This document shows positions 1 through 11,378 of a stretch of DNA of 50,822 nucleotides, one piece after another. The notes below the pieces were generated by a model. The model saw only the letters and a program-made list of their open reading frames with translations, did not search any database and was not told the DNA's origin. Within the stretch, counting starts at the first letter, position 1. The number at the start of each line of letters is the position of its first letter. Position numbers and translations under genes: made by a program. This DNA comes from Helochares maculicollis (taxonomy: Eukaryota > Arthropoda > Insecta > Coleoptera > Hydrophilidae), in NCBI GenBank assembly GCA_033557835.1, contig JAWQRO010000175.1, forward strand, positions 1-50,822, written 5' to 3'.

Positions 1-1647
1 CGTCTAATACGATTCACAGCATTCTCGATGTGTAGATTAATCGCTGAGTGGTGTAAACTGTGTCACAATATCAAACAGATTAAACGTTTTCCGCTTCTGG
101 TGTTCCAATACACTTTCCGTCTTTGTCTGACCTATTCATTTTCACTCCCTTCGCTTGCTTTGCCCTCCCTGAACCTATTAGGTTGGCAAACAGGAATTTG
201 GATCTTTTTTTATTGGAAAGTGACACGTTAATTATACGCAATTAGTGTCAACTAATTCATATAAAATATTCCTTATTGCTAAATACACGTTTTTCTTGTC
301 AGGATATTTTTGGACGGCAGGTAAATAAAATCTATGTAGCAAGCTAATCATCGAGCTAACAAAATCTATGTAGCAAGCTAATCATCGAGCTATTTTCTTT
401 CATTGTTGTAGATGAAGCACTACTCATCAAGTGCATATTCCATCGGTGCAATTAAATAGCAACCGAAAAGAGTCAAATCTGGGGAGTAAGCCGCATGCGA
501 AAGTTCATACCAACTGAAAGTATTAAGCAATTAGATACCTCAATTGTTTCCATGTCCGTGACAAAGCGTCATCTTTTGTTTTTAGCTATTTGCAGTCAAT
601 GTTGTTGGTTTGTTAGAATTCTTATCCTTGATCTATTACGTCAGCTAAAATCTGACCGAGAATAGAGTTTCTTTTATACTTATTTCTCGGTTCGCTAGCT
701 ATCTTGCATTTAGTTCAAGTTGAACGCATTTTTACACCTCACTTTTCCATGATTTTCATCCTCATCTAACAATACTACCCATTCTAACTTTTTGGTGGTC
801 CTTTTGGTTCTTTGTTGCTCAAGTAAAACTTGGATTTTGATTTATGTAAACCGCTTAAAGCTTCGGTAAGTACTCCAGGAGATGCAAAAGCTGCTCAAGT
901 GTTGCTGCTTAGTTGCAACGACTACAGTTGGTCAAGCGATTATATGAGTCGATCCCGTAGCTTTTGCGCTCATAGAATTATCATTATGTCTTCACTATAA
1001 TTTTTAAAGCTCTAAAAAGACATTTGAAATCCAAATTCAGCTCTATAGTGGGCTTTTGTAATGTTTAGAATGTGTTTTAACTGATGACTTATCGAAATAA
1101 AGTTTGTCAAGAAATATGAATAAAGGACTTATATCGACAACTTTCTTATATATGTTTAAAACAAAGAATCTTGACTGACCGACTGACTCATTAATGAAGT
1201 GTTAACCCGGATACTTCCACTTGCAAAGTGGTTAAGAGAAGAGAAGATTGCAGATGAAGAACACTTTTTTCAAACTTGGAACAGTTCGTGTTTTGTCGAT
1301 TTTTTTAATTTTCTGACGGATTCCTTTCTACTAGGCTTAAGATTAGTTTTTAGCCATTATTTTGCTTTTCTTTGCTGAATGAAAAAAAATTTTATAGAAC
1401 GTTTTTGAGCTACTGTTCATATAAAAAAAGTTTCTTTATTGTGCATTAACATATATTGTTACATTGTTATTGTATGGAAAATAACTGTTATAAAATTGTA
1501 ATGTTACATTATAAATACTGAATTGTGAAGTAGTTAGTGTATAGACAAAGCTCACACATTTAAAAAGTGAAAAGAGGATATAATGAATGTCAAATTTTCT
1601 GTTTTTTTTTTCCAAGAGTCAACTATTATTTTTACGTTCGGTTGTCC
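1..1647. other. AT-rich non-coding DNA
   Basis: There is no recognisable gene here. All open frames are short and biased by base composition. The only internal structure I can support is the short tandem repeat at 327-392. A stretch near 175-205 weakly resembles one end of a mariner element but has no partner. Confidence 0.6.
327..392. repeat. 34-bp tandem duplication, two units
   Basis: A 32-bp unit (starting aaaatctatgtagcaagc, ending atcgagcta) occurs twice, at 327-358 and 361-392, with only the two bases ac between. The copies are identical over the 32 bp, so the duplication is recent or is a replication-slippage event. Confidence 0.9.
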
Positions 1648-1760
1648 ACTAAAGGCAGGAAGAGTTGCAGTAAAGATATTTCTGTCTTCATTTCTTGAGA
1701 CAGTCAAACATCTCAGTACTAAAATCTCTTGATAATTTTGAAATCTTGATCTTTTAAAAA
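1648..1760 (+). repeat. three-copy dispersed repeat, copy a
   Basis: This stretch shares cactaaaggc, then a cttcatttcttg block, then ctcagtactaaaatctcttg and gataattttgaaat with copies at about 2514-2650 and 3480-3640. The copies are diverged but keep the same block order. They lie in direct orientation about 870 and 960 bp apart. The family is not recognised. Confidence 0.5.
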
Positions 1761-2513
1761 CATTGATTAGGCTTTCGAAACACTAAATGGTATAATTATA
1801 AATCAAACTGTTTTTTTTTCGTTTCTTTTGGTGGATCCTTTAATCTATATGCAGCATCTCATGTTAGTCTAGAAGCGGAAAGCTGTCGACGATATCATGA
1901 TTGTGATGTGAATTTGTGCTATTTGAATAATATTTAGTAAAATCCAGATATTTACTTGGGTATTCATCCTACAAAAGTAATGTCAATTGACTGACTTTAA
2001 TTCTTTTAACTCTACTCTCCGTACTTTCGTCCAGAGACTGGCTTTGTTTTGAGCTGTGGAGATTTCTCTTCCAATGTAGTCTCTATAGTTAGCACCTCTC
2101 CATTATTCACAAGAGAAATACTTTTTATTGTGGATAATTCTGAACGCTCGCAATTATGTGAGTAGTTACAACTTAAAAATTGCTGGTTAGTCAATTTGAT
2201 TCTCAGAATCAAAATCATGAAGCCAGAGCTTTTTGCTCAAAACTATTAAATCATTATTCATCAGCTCAAGGAATTGAAAGGAAAGATGAGTCTTTACCTC
2301 CTTACTAATGGTGGTCTTGTATGGTGTGTATGGTCGATCTTGCCTTGTCCATTCGAATATAAGTAAATTTTTTCCAAGCTCGTTGACTTTAAAACGATAT
2401 AAATCTGCCATCCAAGTAAATTGTATATATTTGAATAGTGTGATTTGCTCCCGAGAATCAAAAATTTCAAGGGATAGTCTAAAATAGTTGTTACTATTTT
2501 ACCTTCTCGATAA
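1761..2513. other. AT-rich spacer, no supported gene
   Basis: Two minus-strand open frames (2012-2218 and 2187-2411, 68 and 74 codons) overlap in different frames. They could be one broken coding relic, because the second has a fairly normal amino-acid mix. I recognise no family in either and do not call them genes. Confidence 0.4.
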
Positions 2514-2650
2514 CAGCACTAAAGGCGCTTTAATGAAATTTCCGTGTTTATTTCTTGTTAAAGTCAGATTTCAGCACCAAAAGTTTTTGATAATTATGGC
2601 TATAAATCGGAATTTTGTAGAAATGTGTCTAATAAGTGTCGCAAAAAGCA
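2514..2650 (+). repeat. three-copy dispersed repeat, copy b
   Basis: Copy b begins with cactaaaggc, as copy a does. It then shares the tttatttcttg block, a tttcagcaccaaaagttttt block and tgataattatg with copy c. Its downstream aataagtgtcgcaaaaag aligns loosely with ttaggtgtgccaaaaggg of copy c. Confidence 0.5.
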
Positions 2651-3479
2651 GACAACTGGATATGCTTTAACATGTTTTGCATCGGCTCGAGTTGGAACAT
2701 AGTTTTTACTGATTAAAAAATCAATAGATATTAGAATAATAAATGGAAGACTTGTAAATCTAAATGTTTTCTTATAGCTAATTCAAAATTTGAGTCTAAA
2801 TAGACTAATAAGTAGCTTCATTTAAACCCATATGTGTTCACAAGTTGACACTGAGCTTTTCTTTTGATACCACTTGCACTTACTTACACTAAATCTGCAG
2901 ACTGTGGTTTTTTTCGTAAATATTTGATTCACATACTGGTCCATAAGCAAAAGCATGTTAGTGATATGGTATTTGTGAAGTCTTGAGACACATGATGGCG
3001 TGTGCCTGGTTATTTATTTTATGGAGTTAATGCAACAACTTTGGTTTTAGATTATTTCTCCAGTTTCTAGCCCAAAGACTAATCATCTATAAAGTTGATC
3101 AAAAGAGATATAACTAACATGTTAATTAAGATACGCAAAAAGATAAAAAAGGAGTAATAAGTGACTAATTTTTTTTAATAAAAATGCCAATTGCACAAAA
3201 ACTGCAGAATAATGGAATAAAAAAATAATACAACCAAATCATTACCAATTCATTCAAAGAAATGGAAGGATATAGATAGAAGAGGATTGTTTATTGTAGG
3301 TTTAGGTTTTGTTGTAGCACATTTTTAATCTTAAATCGATCTTGCTTTCTCAACACAACTGAACTATATTTAATTCAAACTTATCGGCTTGCAAATTTTC
3401 AAAGAGATAGAAATCTTCTTTCAAAATAAATTGTCAATACTTTAATTAGAGACCTGATTTAGTATTATTCGCTCTTAAA
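2651..3479. other. AT-rich non-coding DNA
   Basis: I see no gene, RNA or recognisable mobile element in this stretch. Confidence 0.5.
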
Positions 3480-3640
3480 TAAAAGAAATTTGAAGACATT
3501 AAATATCTGTGCTTTATCGTTTCTTGGGGGTGTCAAATTTGCAGCACTGAAATTACTTGATAATTATGAATAAAATTCTGAAATAAAAATAGTGGTACTT
3601 AGGTGTGCCAAAAGGGTCGTAAAAGAGCTAAAGAAGAGGT
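3480..3640 (+). repeat. three-copy dispersed repeat, copy c
   Basis: Copy c shares aaatatctgtgctttat, tttcttg, gcagcactgaaattacttg and gataattatgaat with copies a and b. It lies just upstream of the 540-bp tandem duplication. Confidence 0.5.
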
Positions 3641-3790
3641 TCGCGTTTGATCATTGTTTTTTAATAAAAATAAAGAGTGTCTGCACTCAACATTACCGAC
3701 AAGACGTAAACTAAATAAATTACTAGGGAAATTAATGGTCGAACTTTTAAATCCTTTCATAAACAATTACAAAATCCTTCTCAACTCAAT

Positions 3791-4165
3791 CTGATTTTCT
3801 TTATCCTTTTGATTTTTAAACTACCATCGCAACTCGACATATGAAGAAGATTAATCCTGAAACCTTCTTACATCTTCTAAACGTGTAAACTGCACTTATT
3901 AAGACCTTCAATGCAAGCTTTACAAGAGACTTTTACTAAGTTGTTTTATTATATACAATAATAGATCAATTTGTTAATACGGAAAACAATGCTGTTGTTG
4001 TGCTTTAAGGTTCATTTAATAAATAGTTTGTTGACATTTTTAGGAACAGCATGCTACTGGAGGATATAAGCTTAGGTTGACGTTCTTAATTGAAGAGCGA
4101 AGCTGAAATCGGCTGCGCCGACGGTGCAGCTGATACGTTTTGCACATGAATATAGCTTCTCTTTC
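3791..4165 (+). repeat. tandem duplication, unit A
   Basis: Unit A starts with ctgattttctttatcctttt at 3791; unit B starts with ctgattttgtttattctttt at 4331, exactly 540 bp later. The units stay alignable through a middle block (A: cttcaatgcaagctttac; B: cttcaactaagacctttt) to the shared cttaattga-gagcgaagct and tagcttc segments (4084 and 4693). On the minus strand both units encode similar short peptides around KRIKKIR/KRINKIR, so the source may have been a protein-coding element. The family is not recognised. Confidence 0.6.
4062..4130 (+). repeat. inverted repeat, left arm
   Basis: The left arm contains aagcttaggttgacg, attgaagagcgaagct and aatcggctgcgccga. All three reappear in reverse complement in the right arm at 4438-4509, giving roughly 70-bp arms with a loop of about 300 bp. 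Confidence 0.75.
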
Positions 4166-4330
4166 TTGGTTAATCATATTTTGGTGTCGCGATTCGATTG
4201 AAGTTTACGATTCAAAGTATAAGCAAATACAAATATAGTTGAGTACTAGTCTAGAGGAGGTTTTGAAACAATTTAAAATTACAAGTATTAATTTCGTTAG
4301 ATACAACTTATTATAGAAGATTCCTTAGCT

Positions 4331-4770
4331 CTGATTTTGTTTATTCTTTTGAATTGTGAACTACAATCGAACGTTGACATTAAAATATGATTATTCAAGA
4401 AAGTGAAGATATCTTCCAATATTTGTAAATCATCTAAGCTGCGCTTTCGGCGCAGCCGATTCGAGCTTCGCTCTTCAATTAGAAGCGTCAACCTAAGCTT
4501 CTAACATCCTTAATCGTTCCGCTACTAAGAGCTTCAACTAAGACCTTTTATTTATACCATAATGGCAACATTTGTCAATATGTGAAGCAATGCTGCTGTC
4601 GATTAATTTCCATTAATCTTATTTAATAAGTGGTTAGTGGATACTTTTAGTAGCACAATGACTTCTGAACGTTAGAATCTTAGATTCACACCCTTAATTG
4701 AGAGCGAAGCTTCAATTGGCGCATCGTACACGTTTTACAGATGTAAGGACATAGCTTCATTTTCATAAAT
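4331..4770 (+). repeat. tandem duplication, unit B, with inverted insert
   Basis: Unit B repeats unit A after a 540-bp offset. The offset grows to about 609 bp past 4509, because the inverted arm at 4438-4509 is extra sequence relative to unit A. The minus-strand open frame 4297-4491 runs through the arm and includes RINKIRAKE, which resembles RIKKIRLS encoded by unit A. Confidence 0.6.
4438..4509 (-). repeat. inverted repeat, right arm
   Basis: This is the reverse complement of the left arm, with the same aagcttaggttgacg, attgaagagcgaagct and aatcggctgcgccga blocks and a handful of mismatches. The pair could fold into a long hairpin or mark the ends of a small foldback element. Confidence 0.75.
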
Positions 4771-6239
4771 TCTAATGTGAAACGCAGAGCAATTGGAGGG
4801 GGGGGGTTAAAGGGTCGATAGCCCCCATTCGTACACTGACATCGTGTTAAAATGATTAAAATGGATTCAGGAGCCCTGAAAACGTTGTCAAATGTTTAAG
4901 GTCGACTGTTTTCATGTTCGCAATTTTAATTCTTATACAATTCCTATTAGATTATGCTGCAGCTTATTTGTAATTTAAAGTCTATCTTGCTTTGCCCATT
5001 GCAATTCAATTGAAGTTGAGTTAAAGATTTTAGGTTTTAGAATGTAAAGCAGCAGAACTCTTCCATCTACATTATATGTGCAAACACTGGTTTGACAGTG
5101 AGAAATTTAAAAACAAACACGTACAAGAAAAGAAAAACCTGTTAATGCTCAATCTGACCAGAATTACTATTCACGCCGGCTTTCTTTCATACATTAGTGT
5201 TGTAGATGGGAACAGAAACCAACACTTTTCTATTATTCGAACAACCCACTTTATAAGAATGTGCCAGAAAATATGGAGTGAATTCTTCAAATAATACAAA
5301 ATGTTATCAATGTCATTTCTTTGCCTAACAAATTTTAAAATTTTCATGTTACCTGCATGTAGAAAGTAATGTGTGAACTATATGACTACAGAATTGGAAT
5401 CATTAGGGATAATTGATCTTTTCGGTAGATTTTCGGTACCCTTTGAAAATTTGTTAGAAAATTCAAATTTGCTTAGTCAAGACCATCAACCAAATCAAGC
5501 TAGCAAACAGTCTTTAGGATATTTGGTCAACAGAGAAAACCTACCTTCATGAAATCAGAATCGGAAACAGATAGAGTGTATCAATCACATCTTCCATCTT
5601 TATTGTTTATTCTCCGCAATGATGTGTGTAGAAGGATTGTTATTGGTCATGTTCAAAAATGAAACCTTGCCGTACTGGTATTTGTTGCTAAAAATCAAGA
5701 AGATTGAACTGGGCTATCTACTATAGAGCCCTGTTTTCCCCAAGTAATTCCATCTAATTTTCATTCATCTTAATTTTAACCTATGAAATAATTTCTAATG
5801 GATATCAATTTTGAAAGTATTGATGACATACGATTACATCTAGAATCATATTTTATCAGCAAGATGTAATTACACATAAGATTGGTTTATTTGGATTCAC
5901 TCACAAATTCTGCTTCAAATTATATAATAAATTAAGAAGTTTTACTGTAGTTAGAAATGTATTAGTCATACTATCGTAAGTAAATAGTGAAAATCTAAAT
6001 TTCGTGGTCAAGAAAATATGAGATTTTATTAATATTTTGATAAATAAGACTACAAATGATCACTCGATGAACTTAAATGAAATAAGTTTTCTAGGTTTAA
6101 ATTTCAGTTCGCTAATTAGGGCAAAATCGGTGTATTTACATCCTCAAAGTTGTATAATGCATTCGTGGAAAGAAATAAAGCAGGGCTAACGATAACCTAA
6201 CCATAAACTGGCTGTGTATATTGGAGTGAAAATAATATT
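4771..6239. other. AT-rich non-coding DNA with a G9 run
   Basis: There is no gene. A run of nine or more G at about 4798-4807 is the only notable feature. The 72-codon plus-strand frame at 5076-5294 has no recognisable domain. Confidence 0.5.
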
Positions 6240-8530
6240 TCCCTTAATCGGACGTGTATTGATGAAGTAAAATTCTTGTCGGAGACTTCGAATTCTGCGG
6301 CTGCACCCAGGAATGTTCGGCTCTTCTGTCGGTAAACAGCCAATCTACATTACCAGCATCAATCTGCGTGGTATTAGCAAGGCTCTTCCTTGCTTCGTTG
6401 ACTCCACAACAACCTGATAACCGTACCTTTTACACACAACACTTTCGAGCTAATCGTTCATTTATTAATCACCCTGTGTATTTTGCTCGGGCCTCCTCTA
6501 CCTCTGCAGGTGTGAGATATTTTCAGATTACAAACTTCTTGCGGCGAAGCGTTATTAATAAGTTACTTGCAGAAATGTGAAGGCACTTTAGAAATTTAAT
6601 ACAGGAACATCTATCTATAAAAGCGCATTTATCCAGAAACGGTTCGGTTTCGAAGCGCGCCTCTTCTTGAAGCCAACGCTTCGTATGTTTGCGTTTGCAT
6701 ATGCATTCTAAATATTATTAATAACGTCGTCAATACGCTTATGGTCTTTAATAAAGAAATAAAAACATATCTAGATGTAAAAGAATCCATCCAGGAACCA
6801 TCTGCATCAGTCTGTGCGTCTAGTGTGCTCCGGCTCGAACATATGTGGTTTCCGTTGATCAGTTTAGATAAGTCGCCCCCTTTGATATGCGCCGTACTAA
6901 TAATAATAATAATGCTTATTGACGTCCGCGGCACCCATTAAAATGTTTTACAGCGTTTTGTGCGTGTTCATATAAACCAATTTGTCTGCACAAACATTTA
7001 GTGTGTTCTGTCATTAAGAGCCTTGCTTCCTTGCCGTTTCTTTTTGTAACTCTATAGGTTTGCCCTGATGATTGCTGCGCTCTGACGATCCCTCAATAAG
7101 CGTTTGAAACAATAGCAAAAGTAAATCGAACTGTTTGAGAGCAGTGTACCGGAAAAAAATCAAGGGTTCTAAAATGTTGGTCCTTCAAGCCGCATAAAAA
7201 TAGATGCGTAACGAAATATTATTTTCCATAACCAACTAATGGTGATGATCTGGATAGTCGACTAGTTAATTTACCTACATGAATATGCGTAGCGCACCAT
7301 TTAGATGTTGAAAGCTACGTTCGAGCATCCGTTTACTCACCCATAAGCAGATTACACCTAAAGAGCATGCCCTGCTCACCGCCTCTAACATTAACGCAAA
7401 CAAGGAAATTAATGCGCTGCATTATCATAGATTCAGTTTCAAGTTAAGGCACCGAGCGACTTTTTTAAAAATTACAGATGCACATCCTCTTAATTCAATT
7501 GTTGGCGTTGTTTAATAAAAAACGAGCCGGCCGTGATATGGATTGATGTTTCTTTGTTTTTGCCTTCCGACACCCATTGTTCCAGCCGAAGAAATGAACG
7601 GGTGGGAAGCCCAACGAATAAGAAGTCACCGATTGTGTTCTCTCTTCGTACCTATTTGTATTTGTGAACACCTGTGTACGTGTGTGCGTTCGGCTCGAGG
7701 AAATTAACCTGCAAATAATCCAAACTGTAGATACAGGTGAAGATTCGCGCGCCTCCTTTGAATATTATTCTCATGTAACACCAGCTTATCTGGATCCACC
7801 GTCACCGTGATTGCTTTGAAAATTTATTATTTTTCCATGCTTAATCGCTAACGAGCAGAATTTCCGCCGGAGAATTCAATCGGAATATGCAGCCCACCCC
7901 GTGGGAAAACATCGCTAAAATATTCAATCAGCCCCGCCGTCATGTCGAATTATAAGGACTTTAAAGTCTTAACTTCCCAACACGGATTTTTTACACCCGC
8001 CTCCAGACACGGGAAATTCAAATTTTCTTCCGATACCGTCCCCATCCTTGTCCGCTCGCCCCCTAACACAAAGCGAAAGAAAAGAACGACAAATAATTAC
8101 CAAGTTCCGGTTCGAGCCTGAATATTTTCACACCTTGTAAAGCAAACGATCGGGCATCCCCTTCCTTGAGCCCTCGCCGCCCCCCAGGCTGGAAAAATCA
8201 GGAATTCAGCCGGCGAAAGTGGCAAATTATCGGAAAAAGTCATCCTTGCTTCGCAGAGCGCGCCGTGCGAAAGGCGATACGCTGCGTTTGGAATATTAAG
8301 TGCCGTTTAATTTTCGACGGAAATTTTTTGAATAATTGAGCGGTTTGATTCGATACGCTTAATTTGTTAAAGCGACAAAGAAATTTCAAGGAACGCTTCC
8401 TCGTCGGTCGCCTCGATTTCCCGTCTCTTGCGCAGCTCGACTTTTTCAAGGCGCACCCTCTTCTCGATGATGGCTTAATAGTGGTGCAATTGCGATTTTG
8501 CAATCCAGGGTTCTTTATTACTCTTTCATA
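6240..8530. other. GC-richer, transposon-free island
   Basis: By eye this stretch is clearly richer in G+C and less repetitive than its surroundings, and it carries no recognisable transposon. No frame gives a known domain. The longest, 8240-8542 (-), is a basic 100-codon frame with no recognisable fold, and 6629-6934 (-) is split by low-complexity isoleucine. Short oddities are a (TAA)5 at about 6897-6913 and a Pol III B-box-like string at 8109 without an A-box. It may be conserved non-coding host sequence. Confidence 0.4.
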
Positions 8531-8978
8531 AAAATGCCACATAATATATTTATTTGCTAAGTACTCTTATTTTTCTATTTATTTGATATGTACCAACTCA
8601 GCTATATTATTAATATTTACAAGATTTATGTTTGCTAATTTACTATTTACATTATTCATTAATTTATTTTCCATCAGTTTGGCTGGTATTCTACTGACCT
8701 CATTGGTTCGAGAACCGAACTAAGTCCGTCTTACAGATCACCTCTGAACTCCTTATAATAAGAGGCTTTCCTGAACTTTGACTGTTACGGTGGCCGTAAA
8801 ATCAAGTGACGACAGTTGCTCTTGTAGTTAGTTCGAATAACCAGGAGGTGTTAGGCTCTAAGCGGACTATCCCTGCAATTCCTCAAAAGGGCCTACAGTT
8901 TTTTAAGTAATAAAGGTCAGAAGGACAAAAATATCATTCCCTTCTTCTAGCTTTATCCATTTTTCTATTTTGTTTCTA
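8531..8978. other. intervening sequence
   Basis: The first part is AT-rich. A more mixed stretch follows at 8690-8930 that I cannot assign to a family. No gene is seen. Confidence 0.4.
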
Positions 8979-10158
8979 GAAGAGATGGTCAGAATCGTTA
9001 CGAGGAAGTACCCGATTTGATGTATAGATGGCGGTTGTGGCTTTAAAAAGTCACCATGGTAGAAAGTATTAACCTGTTAAAGCTTTAATTTCAAGATTTA
9101 AGACGCCACCTTGGTTAGTATTTGTTTGCCAGCCATCAATAGTGAAGCGCAAAGCGAATTTGTAAACATGGAAAAAACTGGTTATGTTATGGTTATGTTT
9201 TATTTAAAAGTTCAATCAATATCGAAGCCTCTACTCTGGGGGAGCACTTCGTTTCTTCGTTTACTACAGTAAAATATTGGGTGGCAGAGTTAAAACAAGA
9301 CCGTATAAGTTGCCAAGACCTACATAGCAGTGGTTGACTAAATGACCACGCCAGAAATGGTAAAGAAAATCCACAAAATGATATTGGATGACCGTCGATT
9401 AAAAGTGCATGAGCTGGCAGATATGGTGAGCATTAAAAAAGTGCTGAATGTCGCATATTGACTGAAAATTTGGACGAGAGAAAGTTTTACGCAGGATAAC
9501 TAACGTCTTGAGGATATTTTCTATCGATTTTTCACACCAATAAAGATGAATTTTTTCGTCGATTCATAACTATGAATGAAACATAGATCCATTGTCTCAC
9601 ACTTAAGACGAATGAACAGTCAAAACAATGGACTGAAAGGGGTGAATCGGCTCCAAAATTGGTGAAGAGAGTTGGAACTATCTGCAGACAAATTCATGGT
9701 ATCAGATTTTTGGGATGTACCCGGGATCATTTTCATTGAAAGGGTTTGAGTCATGAAATTAAAAATAAAACGGCCAGATTTGCCAAATTGGACTATGATT
9801 TTTGTCCAAACTTGAAATAATGTCTCGACGGGTAAAGCTTTACTAACAATTAAGAGGTGAAATCTGCGGTTGATGGCTATTTTGAGGCGCTGGATGGTTT
9901 TCACTATAAACAGGGTGTCGAAGCTATTGAACATCGCTGGATAAATTATGTCGCACGGAAAGAAGACTTTGTTGAGAAATTTTTCTCAAATGTTTTGTAT
10001 ATTTTTTGTTATATTGGGTACTTTGGGGCTACCCTCGTATATTGCGCTCCTTTTAAGACTGATCGTCTCGATCAAGCCTAAAATATTTCCTGGGCGTTTG
10101 TCTTCATTAGTTCCATTCAACCGTATTTGGCTTATAACCTGGTGCTTTTAGACCACCT
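8979..10158 (+). mobile_element. degenerate mariner element (copy 1)
   Basis: This mariner relic contains the transposase pseudogene at 9168-9979. The ends are approximate: the left end reads atggtc followed by agaatcg, and the right end reads agaccaccta, whose reverse complement (taggtggtct) only loosely matches the left. Element length near 1.2 kb is close to the usual 1.3 kb, but the protein shows missing central sequence. Confidence 0.55.
9168..9979 (+). pseudogene. mariner transposase pseudogene (copy 1)
   Basis: This is the remnant of a DD34D transposase that would bind element ends and catalyse cut-and-paste transposition. The start MEKTGY sits at an ATG (9168). Scattered across frames are YWVAELKQDR, then TTPEMVKKIHKMILDDRR and LKVHELADMV (the helix-turn-helix region), then ILTENLDERK, QSKQWTERGESAPK and, at the C-terminus, EVKSAVDGYF and GVEAIEHRW. 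Frameshifts and stops are numerous. The segment with the catalytic aspartates is largely missing or unreadable between the QSKQW block and the C-terminal block. It resembles copy 7 in the DDRRLKV and EDDPRSGRP-type region. It is certainly inactive. Confidence 0.8.
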
Positions 10159-11378
10159 AGCAAATGTCGTTAATTGCCAACATAGTCTCTCGTGCAACGC
10201 CTAGTGAGGAAAAGGAAGCGATCCACTGTTCTTCGTGGTCTTATAGTTGGCTCCGTTGCGTTGGGTCTAAAGCAATAAACCATAATCTCCATTCCAGTGC
10301 CTTGGAGCAAACTTCCCAAATTTCTATTCACTGGATAGTCAATTCAGGATATTCAAACTTCTGCCCAACTGTTAGAATTGGACGGTACTATCGTCACATA
10401 GATAGCTTTTTGGAACTGTAAGTATTTGGTGCTTAGATATAGTAGAAGAGCTTACGATCATGAGCGTCCAAATCCAGCGCCCTCTTGTTCCTACCAATTT
10501 CTTGTCATAACTTCTCTACGCGATTGTATCGCCTTTAAAACTCCTTTGCTGTACCTTTCCCTCTTAACCAAATCTTCAGAGTTACAATGAGCCTAGAGGA
10601 AGTTCTCTAGATCTTTGAACACGTCTATTCTCATCTTCATAATTTTTATTTGATGAATCATTTCGACCAGTTGATGCGACATTCATAAATTTGTAAAACT
10701 GAGTATCCACCTCCCTTGCATATACAACAGCGAAATAATATTCATTTTCGTCGTTGTTTTCCCCATATAGAGCCAAGCTATTGCTGCGTTCGACCATTGA
10801 TCTACTCCTGGATGGAATCACTATCTCCACTACTAGAGCGACCCTCACCTCGGACGACGTAGTAACCGAAAAAGCAACGAAAAGCTGCTCGTTTTCCAGC
10901 CTCAATTTACGATTTCTAAAATCCTACCAACCTGCTATCACCTAAATTTCTATCTTAGATAGGCCTTCTTAATAATTCGAGCGACTACTATGTTACGGTT
11001 CAACACAATATCAAACTGCTCCATAGATTCCTCTCTTGAAATTGCCTCATCTATGATCCGAGCGGCTACCGTGGTATTGTCCACCAAATTTCGTACTCAG
11101 GTAAACAGAAACTTTTTCTTGAAGCCCTCACTAGTAGCGGCACGCATTCCCAAACTTTTGATTTTTTTCCTATTCTATATCGAGTCGCATTTTTGAAATG
11201 GTTACTCCTCGTTGGTGGAATTTCTTATGATTTCCTGACATTACTGTTGAGATTTTACAATCCAGTATTTTTTTACTAATTTTTCACGAAAATGCCACTT
11301 ACTTATTTTTTAAGGCGTCACAACGCGTCCAGCAACGCCAAAATTGCAGTAATAAATAAATATTGTTTTGTAGGGTTA
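10159..11378. other. unassigned region with a minus-strand open frame
   Basis: Base composition here is more balanced than in neighbouring AT-rich DNA. The minus-strand frame 10582-10905 (107 codons, MRLENEQLFVAFSV start, acidic and asparagine-rich C-terminal half) is the longest. The reading continues loosely on both sides with stops, so a decayed retroelement gag or similar is possible. I do not recognise it and do not call it a gene. Confidence 0.35.

Noticed and set aside
28..231. A 67-codon frame at the left edge, and a ttaggttggcaaac string at about 178 resembling a mariner end
   Set aside because: The frame has no domain. The end-like string has no matching inverted partner or transposase nearby, so a solo mariner end cannot be supported.
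2012..2411. Two overlapping minus-strand frames that might be one broken gene
   Set aside because: I recognise no protein family, and frames of this size occur by chance in a window this long.
8109..8118. GGTTCGAGCC, a Pol III B-box-like string suggesting a tRNA
   Set aside because: No A-box lies upstream at the right spacing and the flanks do not fold into a cloverleaf. I found no convincing tRNA anywhere in the window.
8240..8542. A 100-codon basic minus-strand frame
   Set aside because: It lies in GC-richer DNA where long frames are expected, and shows no domain or homologous pattern.
10582..10905. A 107-codon minus-strand frame next to mariner copy 1
   Set aside because: Possibly a decayed retroelement gag, but no zinc knuckle, protease or RT follows and I could not recognise a family.
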